Below are positions 1 to 5,333 of a DNA stretch of 5,333 nt, piece by piece. The position numbers and the translations under genes are program-made. The notes below the pieces were generated by a model. The model saw only the letters and a program-made list of their open reading frames with translations. It searched no databases and was not told the DNA's origin. Source of the stretch: Pseudomonadota bacterium (GTDB lineage: Bacteria > Pseudomonadota > Gammaproteobacteria > Woeseiales > Woeseiaceae); contig JAPUKV010000078.1 of assembly GCA_027295475.1 (NCBI GenBank), forward strand, positions 1-5,333, read 5' to 3'. Each line of letters begins with the position of its first letter. Positions within the stretch are counted from its first letter, which is position 1.

Positions 1-316
1 CCGAAATAAATTCGTTGCATTCGAGTACCGGTCGTTTCACGAGCGTCGGTTGCTCGAGCATTGATGCGAGCGCCTTGCTCTTGCTCATGTCGGCGCGGTC
101 GACCTCAGGGATTTTTCGCCAGGTCAGGCTGCGCGTATTGAGGAGCTTCTCCCAGTTCGTGCGACTGGCCCATCGTTCGAGCGTCTGCAGGTCGAGCCCA
201 TCCTTGCGCAGGTCGTGAAATTCGTGCGCGTGCGACCGGTCGTTGAGCCATTTTCTGGCTTTGCGGCAGGTGTCGCAGCTACTGATTCCATACAGCGTTA
301 GCAAGTCCGTCCCCAT
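1..316 (-). CDS. yffB: YffB-like ArsC/Spx-family thioredoxin-fold protein, C-terminus cut by window edge
   Basis: The first 105 residues of a small thioredoxin-fold protein of the ArsC/Spx/MgsR superfamily. The N-terminus reads LTLYGISSCDTCRKARKWL, with the family's cysteine at the end of the first strand (C14), followed by FHDLRKDG (residues 33-40), a TWRK motif (65-68) and the LVKRPVLE segment (92-99) that carries the conserved Lys-Arg-Pro. E. coli YffB is about 118 residues, so roughly 10-15 are missing beyond the left edge. Most YffB proteins I recall have CDT followed by a non-cysteine; here C14 and C17 form a CXXC pair, which would allow an intramolecular disulfide as in Spx. The ATG lies 4 bases after the dapD stop and has no convincing Shine-Dalgarno sequence, so translation is probably coupled to dapD. 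The biochemical role of YffB is poorly defined: a glutathione-dependent reductase activity has been suggested, and true arsenate reductase activity should not be assumed. Family assignment is secure; function is not. Confidence 0.9.
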   Translation of the reverse strand, partial: MGTDLLTLYGISSCDTCRKARKWLNDRSHAHEFHDLRKDGLDLQTLERWASRTNWEKLLNTRSLTWRKIPEVDRADMSKSKALASMLEQPTLVKRPVLECNEFIS

Positions 317-320
317 CTGT

Positions 321-1145
321 TCAGTTGGCACTTCTTAGCAAATCATTCAAACTGGTTTTTGCGCGCGTATTTGCATCGACCTGTTTGACGATTACAGCAC
401 AGTAAAGCGAGTACGCGCCATCTCCAGAGGGCAGATTACCGGCAACGACGACGGAGCCGGCCGGAACGCGCCCGTAGCTTATCTCGCCCGTCTCGCGGTC
501 ATAGATCTTGGTGCTCTGGCCGATAAAAACACCCATCGAAATAACCGAGCCTTCTTCGACAACGACGCCCTCGACGATTTCCGAGCGGGCGCCGATAAAG
601 CAATTATCTTCGATGATCGTCGGCCCTGCCTGCACGGGTTCAAGAACGCCACCAATACCAACGCCGCCGGATAAGTGCACGTTCTTGCCAATCTGTGCAC
701 AGCTGCCAACGGTCACCCAGGTATCGACCAGCGTTCCGCTGTCTATGTTGGCGCCGATATTGACGTAGCTTGGCATCAGGACGACGCCCGGTGCGACGTA
801 GGCACCTTTGCGCACAATCGCATCCGGCACGACCCGTACACCGGCGGCGCGGAATTCCTCCTGTCCGAAGTCTGCGAACTTGAGCGGGACCTTGTCGTAG
901 AAATTGCTGTGTCCGCCCGGCATGACTGCGTTATCCGCCAGCCGGAAACTCAACAACACGGCTTTCTTCAGCCACTGGTTCACGCGCCAGGCGCCGTTTT
1001 CTTTTTCGGCGACGCGGGCTTCGCCCGAGTCGAGTAGTGCGAGCGCCTGCTCCACGGCGTCGGATAGTTCCGCTTCGTCCCCGGCAGTGCCGAGCTGGCC
1101 TCTGCGTTCGAAGCCGGTTTCGATTGTCTTGATTAGTGATTGCAT
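321..1145 (-). CDS. dapD: 2,3,4,5-tetrahydropyridine-2,6-dicarboxylate N-succinyltransferase
   Basis: DapD transfers succinyl from succinyl-CoA to tetrahydrodipicolinate, giving N-succinyl-2-amino-6-oxopimelate, in the succinylase route to meso-diaminopimelate and lysine in the cytoplasm. The protein is 274 residues, the same length as the E. coli enzyme. It starts [15 protein letters not shown] and has a helical N-terminal domain to about residue 100. A left-handed beta-helix of hexapeptide repeats follows, about 103-235 (for example [13 protein letters not shown] and [20 protein letters not shown]). A C-terminal strand region contains [13 protein letters not shown]. The catalytic acids known from the mycobacterial enzyme line up as D141 (in LVDTW) and E189 (in GARSEIVEG). 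The ATG is preceded by a modest purine-rich GGATGAG (1149-1155). It lies 51 bases downstream of glnD with no terminator-like hairpin between, so it is probably cotranscribed. The gene looks intact. No dapC lies between glnD and dapD, as occurs in some pseudomonads. Confidence 0.98.
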   Translation of the reverse strand: MQSLIKTIETGFERRGQLGTAGDEAELSDAVEQALALLDSGEARVAEKENGAWRVNQWLKKAVLLSFRLADNAVMPGGHSNFYDKVPLKFADFGQEEFRAAGVRVVPDAIVRKGAYVAPGVVLMPSYVNIGANIDSGTLVDTWVTVGSCAQIGKNVHLSGGVGIGGVLEPVQAGPTIIEDNCFIGARSEIVEGVVVEEGSVISMGVFIGQSTKIYDRETGEISYGRVPAGSVVVAGNLPSGDGAYSLYCAVIVKQVDANTRAKTSLNDLLRSAN

Positions 1146-1196
1146 TGGCTCATCCAGACCGGGGCAAACAAAATTTAGCTAATCCACACAGCGTTT

Positions 1197-3866
1197 TCAC
1201 GATTTGGCATCCAGGCTTTCGAATAATCGTTGCCGAAGCTCCGCACAGATCTTATCACTCAGCGGTTCGCCCGATACGTTGCTGATATAGAACACGTCTT
1301 CCGCGCGTTCACCGATCGTCACGATTTTTGCCGTGTCGATGTTGATGCCCATTTCAACGAATACGCGACCGACGTCACTCAGAAGGCCGGGGCGGTCGCC
1401 CGTGACAAGTTCCATGACGGTGCGTTGATTCTGATCCTTCGTGAAATCGATTGCTGTTTTCGTGTCAAACATGCGCACCTGACGCGGCGCGCGGCGCGTG
1501 ACCGGTGCTCCTTGTTCGTCCGGCGCCGTCAGCACCCGCGTCAATGTACGTCTGATCTTGCTCATTCGTGACTCATCGACATGCACGCGCTTGTCGTACT
1601 CCATAAATATATAAGTGTCGAGACTGTAGCCGTTGGCGATCGGTACGATGCGCGCGTCGACAATCGTCATGCCGAGCTCATCCAGTACGGCAGTGACATG
1701 AGCGAACGTGCGTTTCTTGCGTGGCGTGTAGAGAACCGCTTCGATGCCGTCGCCGTCCGGCTGTTGCCTGACGTCGAGAAATCCATGTTCTGAATCAACG
1801 TCCGAATCAGCCAGCACTTCGGTATGCCAGGCGATTTCCTCGCTGCGATGACGCAGGAAATAGTCGTCGGTGAGCAATGACCAGATGTTGCGAATTTTCT
1901 TTTCCGCGACAGCAGCGCTTTCGAGCAGGGCCCTGGCCGCAGACTGCTTTTCGAGAATCAGCTGCTCGCGGTCGATGGGATTCTCGAGTCCACTTCGCAG
2001 GGCACGGGCAGTCAGCTCGTAAAGGTCTCTGAACAGTGTGGCCTTCCAGGAATTCCAGAGATTCGGGTTCGTGCCCCGGACGTCGGCAACAGTCAGTACA
2101 TATAAGTAATCGAGATGCGTCTTGTCGCCGACCAGCGCGGCAAATGCGTTGATGACGTCCGGATCACCGATATCTTTCTTTTGCGCGGTGATCGATAGCG
2201 CGAGGTGGTGCCTTACCAGCCACGAGACCGTGCGGGCCTCGTACTGGCTCAGTCCGTGCTCCAGGCAGAATGCCTCCGCATCCACCGCCCCAAGCACTGA
2301 ATGGTCACCGCCACGGCCCTTGGCAATATCGTGGAAAAGTGCGGCGAGATAGACGATCTCGGGCCTTTCGAACGACTGCATCAGCGGACTGCAATGCGGG
2401 AACTCGTGGTCGAACCGGGAGAGCGCGAAGCGGCGCAGGTTGCTGACGACGAACAGGGTGTGCTCGTCGACCGTATAAAGATGAAACAGATCGTACTGCA
2501 TGCGACCGACGACCCTGCCGAAAGACGGTATATAAAGGCCGAGCACGCCATACAGGTTCATGCGGCGAAGCTCCTGCGTCACACCGAAGGACGCACGCAG
2601 TATGTTCAGGAAAAGACGGTGGTTGCGCGGGTTTTGCCTGAACTCCTCATCGATCAGATAGAGGTTTCTCCTGACGAGGTCGATGGTGAAGGCGCTGACT
2701 CCACGTATGTCCGGGTGCTGTTGCAGCAGATGGAACATTTCGAGCAGCGCCGAGGGGTTTCGTTGAAACACCTGGTCATGTGTCGTCTGAAGAAATCCGT
2801 TCTTTACCTGAAATTGTTCATTCAATGCCTCGGGTTCGGCATTCGGATCCATCAGGATCGCTTCCTCGAAAAGCTGTAAGAGCATTTCGTTGACGCGGCT
2901 CAGGTCCATGACGGTGCGGTAGTAACGCTGCATAAGCTGTTCGACCGCAAGCGTGTAAGTCGCGTCTTCGTAGCCCAGCATTTTCGCAAGCTTCGTCTGG
3001 TGGTCGAACAGCAGCCTGTCTTCCCGTCGCCCCGTAAGGACGTGCAGGCCGAAACGTACACGCCAGAGGAAGGCCTGCCCGTCATTGAGCATCTGTAGCT
3101 GCCCGGGAGTCAGGAAATTGTGCGCCACGAGTTCATCGAGCTTGGCAACGCCAAAATGCCGTTTGGCCACCCAGCCGATCATCTGAATGTCCCTTAAGCC
3201 CCCGGGACTCGCTTTGACATTGGGCTCGAGCTTGTAAGCGGTATCGTCGTAGCGGTGATGCCGTGCAATCTGTTCGCGCCTTTTCGCTGCGAAAAACTCG
3301 GCGGACGACCACAGCTTGTCAGCAGCAACGGCGTCCTTCATCGCTGCGAAAAGCGGCTCCGGACCATGGAGTAATCTGGCCTCGATCAGCGTTGTTGCGA
3401 CCGTGATGTCTGCTTTGGCTTCCTGCTGGCACTGCTTGACGGTTCGTACGCTGTGGCCGATATCGAGGCCGATGTCCCACAGCGAGGTCAGGAAGGATGA
3501 CAGCAGCTGTTCGCCGTCGGCGGGCAATTTCTTGCCGACAAGCAGCATGATATCGACGTCGGAGCAGGGGTGGAGTTCGCCCCGGCCGTAGCCGCCGACC
3601 GCGACAATGGCCGCGGAGTCACGCAGTGGCCCGACATGCTCACGCCACAGCCAAATCAACACGCGATCGACAAGCGACGCCCGCAGCCTGACCAGGTCTG
3701 TGACTGGCTGACCGTCCTTGAAACGGGCAGTCAGGTCGTCGCCGGCATGGCCAAGCGCCTCCCGCAGGTCGCTCACCTTGTTGCCGGCCCGGTCGAGCGC
3801 CTCATCCAGCGCCACGATCGCAGGGTCGGTGGCGTCGCTGAGATCGACCGATAAATTATGAGTCAT
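1197..3866 (-). CDS. glnD: Bifunctional [protein-PII] uridylyltransferase / uridylyl-removing enzyme
   Basis: GlnD is the cytoplasmic glutamine sensor that adds UMP to PII proteins (GlnB/GlnK) when glutamine is low and removes it when glutamine is high, thereby steering GlnE and NtrB. The protein is 889 residues (E. coli: 890) and all four modules are present. The nucleotidyltransferase domain carries GGYGRGELHPCSDVDIMLL (residues 91-109), with the metal-binding pair D103/D105. A linker helical region with KASPGGLRDIQMIGW (218-232) follows. The HD uridylyl-removing domain has H469, the FHDIAKGRGGDH motif (H512/D513), VRHHL (551-555) and D595. Two C-terminal ACT domains lie at about 708-780 and 816-889, the second with ELVTGDRPGLLSDVGRVF. 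Both activities should therefore be intact. The ATG is 23 bases downstream of the map stop; the bases before it (ACAACTAA) show no Shine-Dalgarno, yet no better in-frame start is seen and the length fits. Translation may depend on map coupling. Confidence 0.98.
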   Translation of the reverse strand: MTHNLSVDLSDATDPAIVALDEALDRAGNKVSDLREALGHAGDDLTARFKDGQPVTDLVRLRASLVDRVLIWLWREHVGPLRDSAAIVAVGGYGRGELHPCSDVDIMLLVGKKLPADGEQLLSSFLTSLWDIGLDIGHSVRTVKQCQQEAKADITVATTLIEARLLHGPEPLFAAMKDAVAADKLWSSAEFFAAKRREQIARHHRYDDTAYKLEPNVKASPGGLRDIQMIGWVAKRHFGVAKLDELVAHNFLTPGQLQMLNDGQAFLWRVRFGLHVLTGRREDRLLFDHQTKLAKMLGYEDATYTLAVEQLMQRYYRTVMDLSRVNEMLLQLFEEAILMDPNAEPEALNEQFQVKNGFLQTTHDQVFQRNPSALLEMFHLLQQHPDIRGVSAFTIDLVRRNLYLIDEEFRQNPRNHRLFLNILRASFGVTQELRRMNLYGVLGLYIPSFGRVVGRMQYDLFHLYTVDEHTLFVVSNLRRFALSRFDHEFPHCSPLMQSFERPEIVYLAALFHDIAKGRGGDHSVLGAVDAEAFCLEHGLSQYEARTVSWLVRHHLALSITAQKKDIGDPDVINAFAALVGDKTHLDYLYVLTVADVRGTNPNLWNSWKATLFRDLYELTARALRSGLENPIDREQLILEKQSAARALLESAAVAEKKIRNIWSLLTDDYFLRHRSEEIAWHTEVLADSDVDSEHGFLDVRQQPDGDGIEAVLYTPRKKRTFAHVTAVLDELGMTIVDARIVPIANGYSLDTYIFMEYDKRVHVDESRMSKIRRTLTRVLTAPDEQGAPVTRRAPRQVRMFDTKTAIDFTKDQNQRTVMELVTGDRPGLLSDVGRVFVEMGINIDTAKIVTIGERAEDVFYISNVSGEPLSDKICAELRQRLFESLDAKS

Positions 3867-3889
3867 TTAGTTGTTGAATAGTGTTGTCT

Positions 3890-4654
3890 TCAGCGCTGAT
3901 CTGCGCCAAGCGTCAGTACTTCATGGCCAGTATCCGTAATCAGCACGGTGTGCTCCCATTGCGCGGACAATGTGTGGTCCTTGGTCACTACGGTCCAGCC
4001 GTCCGGCAATAATCTGACGTGCCGCTTGCCGGCATTGACCATCGGCTCGACGGTCAGTGTCATGCCGGATTTGAGTTCCATGCCAGTGCCCGCCTGACCA
4101 TAATGCAGGACCTGCGGATCCTCGTGGAATACACGGCCGATGCCATGCCCGCAGTATTCGCGCACGACCGAGTAACGATTTTTCTCAACATGCTCCTGAA
4201 TTGCCTGGCCTATGTTGCCCAGGTGCTTGCCGGGTCCGAGCTGTTCAATGCCGATCCACAACGCCTCAAAGGCCACTTTCGAGACCCTTTCCGCCTGGAC
4301 GCCGGGCTTGCCCACAAAGAACATGCGGCTGGTGTCGCCGTGGTATTTATCCTTGATGACAGTGATGTCGATATTCAGGACGTCGCCCGATTTCAGCTGC
4401 CGTTCGCCCGGTATGCCGTGACAAACGACATGATTGACCGAGGTACAGATCGATTTCGGGAAGCCCCGGTAATTCAGGGGTGCCGGGATCGCGCCCTGGG
4501 TCTCGACGATGTACTTGTGGCAAATCTGGTCCAGTTCGCCCGTCGTGATACCCGGCTTCACGTGCGCAGTAATCATATCCAAAACGTCGGCGGCAAGCCT
4601 GCCCGCCACGCGCATCTTGTCCTGCTCGGACGGCGTTTTAATCGTTACATTCAT
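3890..4654 (-). CDS. map: Type I methionine aminopeptidase
   Basis: This metalloenzyme removes the initiator methionine from nascent proteins whose second residue is small. The protein is 254 residues from the ATG (E. coli: 264, with a longer tail). It has the complete pita-bread fold of class Ia. The N-terminal IKTP..DKMRVAGRLAADVL and VKPGITTGELD are typical. The substrate-binding histidine is H79 (VVCHGIP), and the five metal ligands are D96 (LNIDIT), D107 (HGDTSRMF), H170 (YCGHGIGRVFHEDP), E203 (LTVEPM) and E234 (SAQWEHT). There is no N-terminal zinc-finger extension. An in-frame TTG sits immediately upstream of the ATG; I chose the ATG because it gives the usual MNVTIKTP start, and because TTG gains only one residue. 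No strong Shine-Dalgarno is visible for either. It is the first gene of the minus-strand operon, divergent from rpsB, the E. coli arrangement. Its promoter is not evident by eye. Confidence 0.98.
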   Translation of the reverse strand: MNVTIKTPSEQDKMRVAGRLAADVLDMITAHVKPGITTGELDQICHKYIVETQGAIPAPLNYRGFPKSICTSVNHVVCHGIPGERQLKSGDVLNIDITVIKDKYHGDTSRMFFVGKPGVQAERVSKVAFEALWIGIEQLGPGKHLGNIGQAIQEHVEKNRYSVVREYCGHGIGRVFHEDPQVLHYGQAGTGMELKSGMTLTVEPMVNAGKRHVRLLPDGWTVVTKDHTLSAQWEHTVLITDTGHEVLTLGADQR

Positions 4655-4695
4655 CAAATTATCGCGTAATGACTTCGGTACTCGCTCATGCGGAA

Positions 4696-4712
4696 TCGGT
4701 GCCGGGCACCGA
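4696..4712. repeat. Perfect 8+1+8 palindrome upstream of map
   Basis: TCGGTGCC, a central G (4704), and GGCACCGA form a perfect inverted repeat. As RNA it would fold to a 7-bp stem with a 3-base loop on either strand. The flanks add GAA (4693-4695) and TTC (4714-4716) with one unpaired C at 4713. No T-run follows on either strand, so it is not a classical intrinsic terminator. It lies 41 bases upstream of the map ATG, so it could be a dimeric repressor operator at the map promoter or a hairpin in the map leader. The symmetry is seen directly; the role is inference. Confidence 0.6.
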
Positions 4713-4720
4713 CTTCATAA

Positions 4721-4807
4721 GGGGTCGAACCGCTAGGAGCTCTTAGCGGTTCGACCGCTTTAGCTCTTTAGCGGTTCGACCCCGTTAGCTCCTTAGCGGT
4801 TCGACCC
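4721..4807. repeat. Short repeat array: three direct copies plus one inverted copy
   Basis: The 14-mer TTAGCGGTTCGACC occurs three times, exactly 25 bases apart, at 4743-4756, 4768-4781 and 4793-4806. The 11-base segments between them (GCTTTAGCTCT and CCGTTAGCTCC) are near-copies of each other, so the real unit is a 25-mer of the form TTAGCTCY plus the 14-mer. A fourth, inverted copy starts the array (4721-4741: GGGGTCGAACCGCTAGGAGCT). The inverted copy can pair with copy 1 (13 bp, 4723-4735 with 4744-4756), copy 2 (15 bp, 4721-4735 with 4769-4783) or copy 3 (14 bp plus 6 more past a bulged T). Each 14-mer also holds a small GGT-TCG-ACC hairpin. It ends 29 bases before the rpsB -35. I do not recognise the element; a REP/BIME-like or MITE-derived repeat amplified by slippage is one reading, a binding-site array another. 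Confidence 0.85.
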
Positions 4808-4836
4808 TTGCGCCCGGACGCCCCCTGTTTTCGGCA

Positions 4837-4865
4837 TTGTTGGCCGGCAGCCAGTATGGTATAAA
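4837..4865 (+). promoter_or_regulatory. Sigma70-type promoter for rpsB with extended -10
   Basis: A -35-like TTGTTG (4837-4842) is followed after 17 bases by TATAAA (4860-4865), which is preceded by TG plus one base (4857-4859), an extended -10. The -35 matches the consensus only in its TTG, so the extended -10 probably carries most of the recognition. The bases after the -10 are GCGCGCGCCC (4866-4875), a GC-rich discriminator typical of promoters inhibited by ppGpp/DksA in the stringent response, as expected for a ribosomal protein operon. Transcription would start near 4872. A similar extended -10 followed by a GC-rich discriminator is, as I recall, the pattern of gammaproteobacterial rpsB promoters. 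Confidence 0.8.
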
Positions 4866-4871
4866 GCGCGC

Positions 4872-4978
4872 GCCCTTGAGGCAATAAATCCACACGTACA
4901 CCGTCACATCACGCTGGGTGCCCCGGAGAAAAGGGGTTGCGAGATGGGGTGTACGGAGGCCTAACCCGGAGAATCGAC
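4872..4978 (+). promoter_or_regulatory. Structured rpsB 5' leader, probable S2 autoregulatory element
   Basis: About 107 nt lie between the predicted transcription start and the rpsB ATG. An 8-bp outer stem joins CGTACACC (4895-4902) to GGTGTACG (4948-4955). Inside it a hairpin pairs CCCC (4921-4924) with GGGG (4933-4936) around the loop GGAGAAAA. GGGTT (4934-4938) could alternatively pair with AACCC (4963-4967) next to the Shine-Dalgarno, giving a possible pseudoknot or switch that hides the start site. GGAG occurs three times: 4925-4928, 4955-4958 (as GGAGG) and 4968-4971. In E. coli, S2 represses rpsB-tsf through the rpsB 5' untranslated region, and this leader has the right place and length. 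The pairings are seen; S2 binding is inferred. The left boundary is approximate. Confidence 0.7.
4968..4971 (+). promoter_or_regulatory. Ribosome binding site of rpsB
   Basis: GGAG sits 7 bases before the ATG at 4979, an ideal spacing, and supports this start. A stronger-looking GGAGG at 4955-4959 is 19 bases from the ATG, too far to act as the direct Shine-Dalgarno, and its first base closes the outer leader stem. Confidence 0.85.
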
Positions 4979-5333
4979 ATGGCAGACGTAACCATGCGCC
5001 AGATGCTTGAGGCTGGCGTGCACTTTGGTCATCAGACCCGTTACTGGAACCCGAAGATGGCACCCTACATCTTCGGCGAACGGAACAAAATCCACATCAT
5101 CAACCTTGAAAAGAGCCTGCCGATGGCGCAGGACGCGTACGCCTTTATCAAGTCCGTTGTCGCTGATGGCGGTAAGGTACTCTTTGTTGGCACCAAGCGA
5201 TCGGCGCGAGAAGCGATTCGTGCGCAGGCTGATCGCTGCGAGATGCCCTTTGTCAGCCACCGCTGGCTCGGCGGCATGCTGACGAATTACAAAACGATCC
5301 GGCAGTCCGTGAAGAGGCTTACCGATCTCGAAC
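4979..5333 (+). CDS. rpsB: 30S ribosomal protein S2, C-terminus cut by window edge
   Basis: The first 118 residues of ribosomal protein S2 (E. coli: 241), which joins the 30S subunit late and sits between head and body of the small subunit near S1. The start [19 protein letters not shown] is the family hallmark. It is followed by [16 protein letters not shown] (21-36), [13 protein letters not shown] (37-49), [12 protein letters not shown] (68-79) and [13 protein letters not shown] (94-106), all characteristic S2 blocks. Roughly half the protein, including the coiled-coil return and the C-terminal domain, lies beyond the right edge, where tsf is expected next. It is transcribed divergently from map behind its own promoter and structured leader. 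No frameshift or unusual codon stretch is seen. Confidence 0.98.
   Translation, partial: MADVTMRQMLEAGVHFGHQTRYWNPKMAPYIFGERNKIHIINLEKSLPMAQDAYAFIKSVVADGGKVLFVGTKRSAREAIRAQADRCEMPFVSHRWLGGMLTNYKTIRQSVKRLTDLE

Larger units (their letters stand above)
4655..4978. other. Divergent map/rpsB intergenic region (324 bases, no gene)
   Basis: This gap separates the map and rpsB starts. I see no credible protein gene and no tRNA or other recognisable housekeeping RNA gene in it. Reading left to right it contains an AT-richer stretch just before map (4655-4690), a perfect palindrome, a repeat array, an unassigned stretch of about 29 bases (4808-4836), the rpsB promoter and the rpsB leader. A short minus-strand open frame spanning 4785-5063 overlaps rpsB and reads as low-complexity sequence, so it is a shadow. 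A promoter for map should lie in the left part, but no convincing -35/-10 pair is seen: GATAAT at 4658-4663 (minus strand) is too close to the ATG and lacks a partner -35. Confidence 0.85.

Noticed and set aside
1146..1196. Terminator or internal promoter between glnD and dapD
   Set aside because: No hairpin plus T-run and no acceptable -35/-10 pair is visible in these 51 bases; only a modest ribosome site near dapD.
2301..2879. 192-codon plus-strand open frame inside glnD
   Set aside because: It lies wholly antisense to a conserved, intact glnD and its translation shows no recognisable domain; it is a shadow of a GC-rich gene.
4655..4657. TTG as the map start codon
   Set aside because: It is directly followed by an in-frame ATG that gives the usual N-terminus; the TTG adds one residue and no better ribosome site.
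4019..4669. 216-codon plus-strand open frame across map
   Set aside because: It is antisense to map over nearly all its length and has no family resemblance; the map reading frame has all catalytic residues.
4696..4712. Intrinsic terminator
   Set aside because: The stem is not followed by a T-run on either strand, and the flanking genes are divergent, so no transcript is expected to end here.
4721..4807. CRISPR array
   Set aside because: The repeat is short (14 bases), the 11-base connectors are near-copies of each other rather than unique spacers, one copy is inverted, and no cas gene is in the window.
4743..4807. tRNA fragments, because GGTTCGACC resembles a T-arm
   Set aside because: No acceptor stem, D-arm or anticodon arm accompanies any copy, and the 25-base period is far too short for tRNA genes.
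4785..5063. Minus-strand open frame across the rpsB promoter and start
   Set aside because: It overlaps the rpsB promoter, leader and N-terminal coding region in antisense and reads as unconserved low-complexity sequence.

Overview
The window is a chromosomal housekeeping region, almost certainly from a gammaproteobacterium. Two things point there. The DapD, GlnD, MAP and S2 proteins read very much like their Escherichia coli counterparts. The order rpsB <-> map-glnD-dapD (divergent) is also the E. coli arrangement. The base composition is moderately GC-rich and even across the genes. I see no sign of recent transfer in the coding part, and I cannot name a genus.

Layout: positions 1-4654 hold four minus-strand genes, read from right to left: map (methionine aminopeptidase), glnD (PII uridylyltransferase/uridylyl-removing enzyme), dapD (tetrahydrodipicolinate N-succinyltransferase) and a YffB-like ArsC/Spx-family gene that runs off the left edge. 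The gaps are 23, 51 and 4 bases and I found no terminator between the genes, so they look like one transcription unit. Positions 4655-4978 form a 324-base divergent intergenic region. On the plus strand from 4979, rpsB (ribosomal protein S2) begins and runs off the right edge.

The operon joins protein maturation (removal of the initiator Met), nitrogen-status signalling through PII, and the succinylase branch of lysine/meso-diaminopimelate synthesis. The YffB-like gene overlaps functionally with this block only by position; in related genomes it often sits next to dapE, which may lie just off the left edge. rpsB heads the usual rpsB-tsf operon.

The least ordinary part is the intergenic region. 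It contains a perfect 8+1+8 palindrome (4696-4712), a compact array of three direct copies and one inverted copy of a short repeat built around TTAGCGGTTCGACC (4721-4807), a good extended -10 promoter for rpsB (4837-4865), and a structured leader of about 107 nt that fits the S2 autoregulatory leader. The repeat array can fold into three mutually exclusive long hairpins, and I do not recognise it. I found no new enzyme system, defence island, CRISPR array, tRNA/rRNA or intact mobile element.
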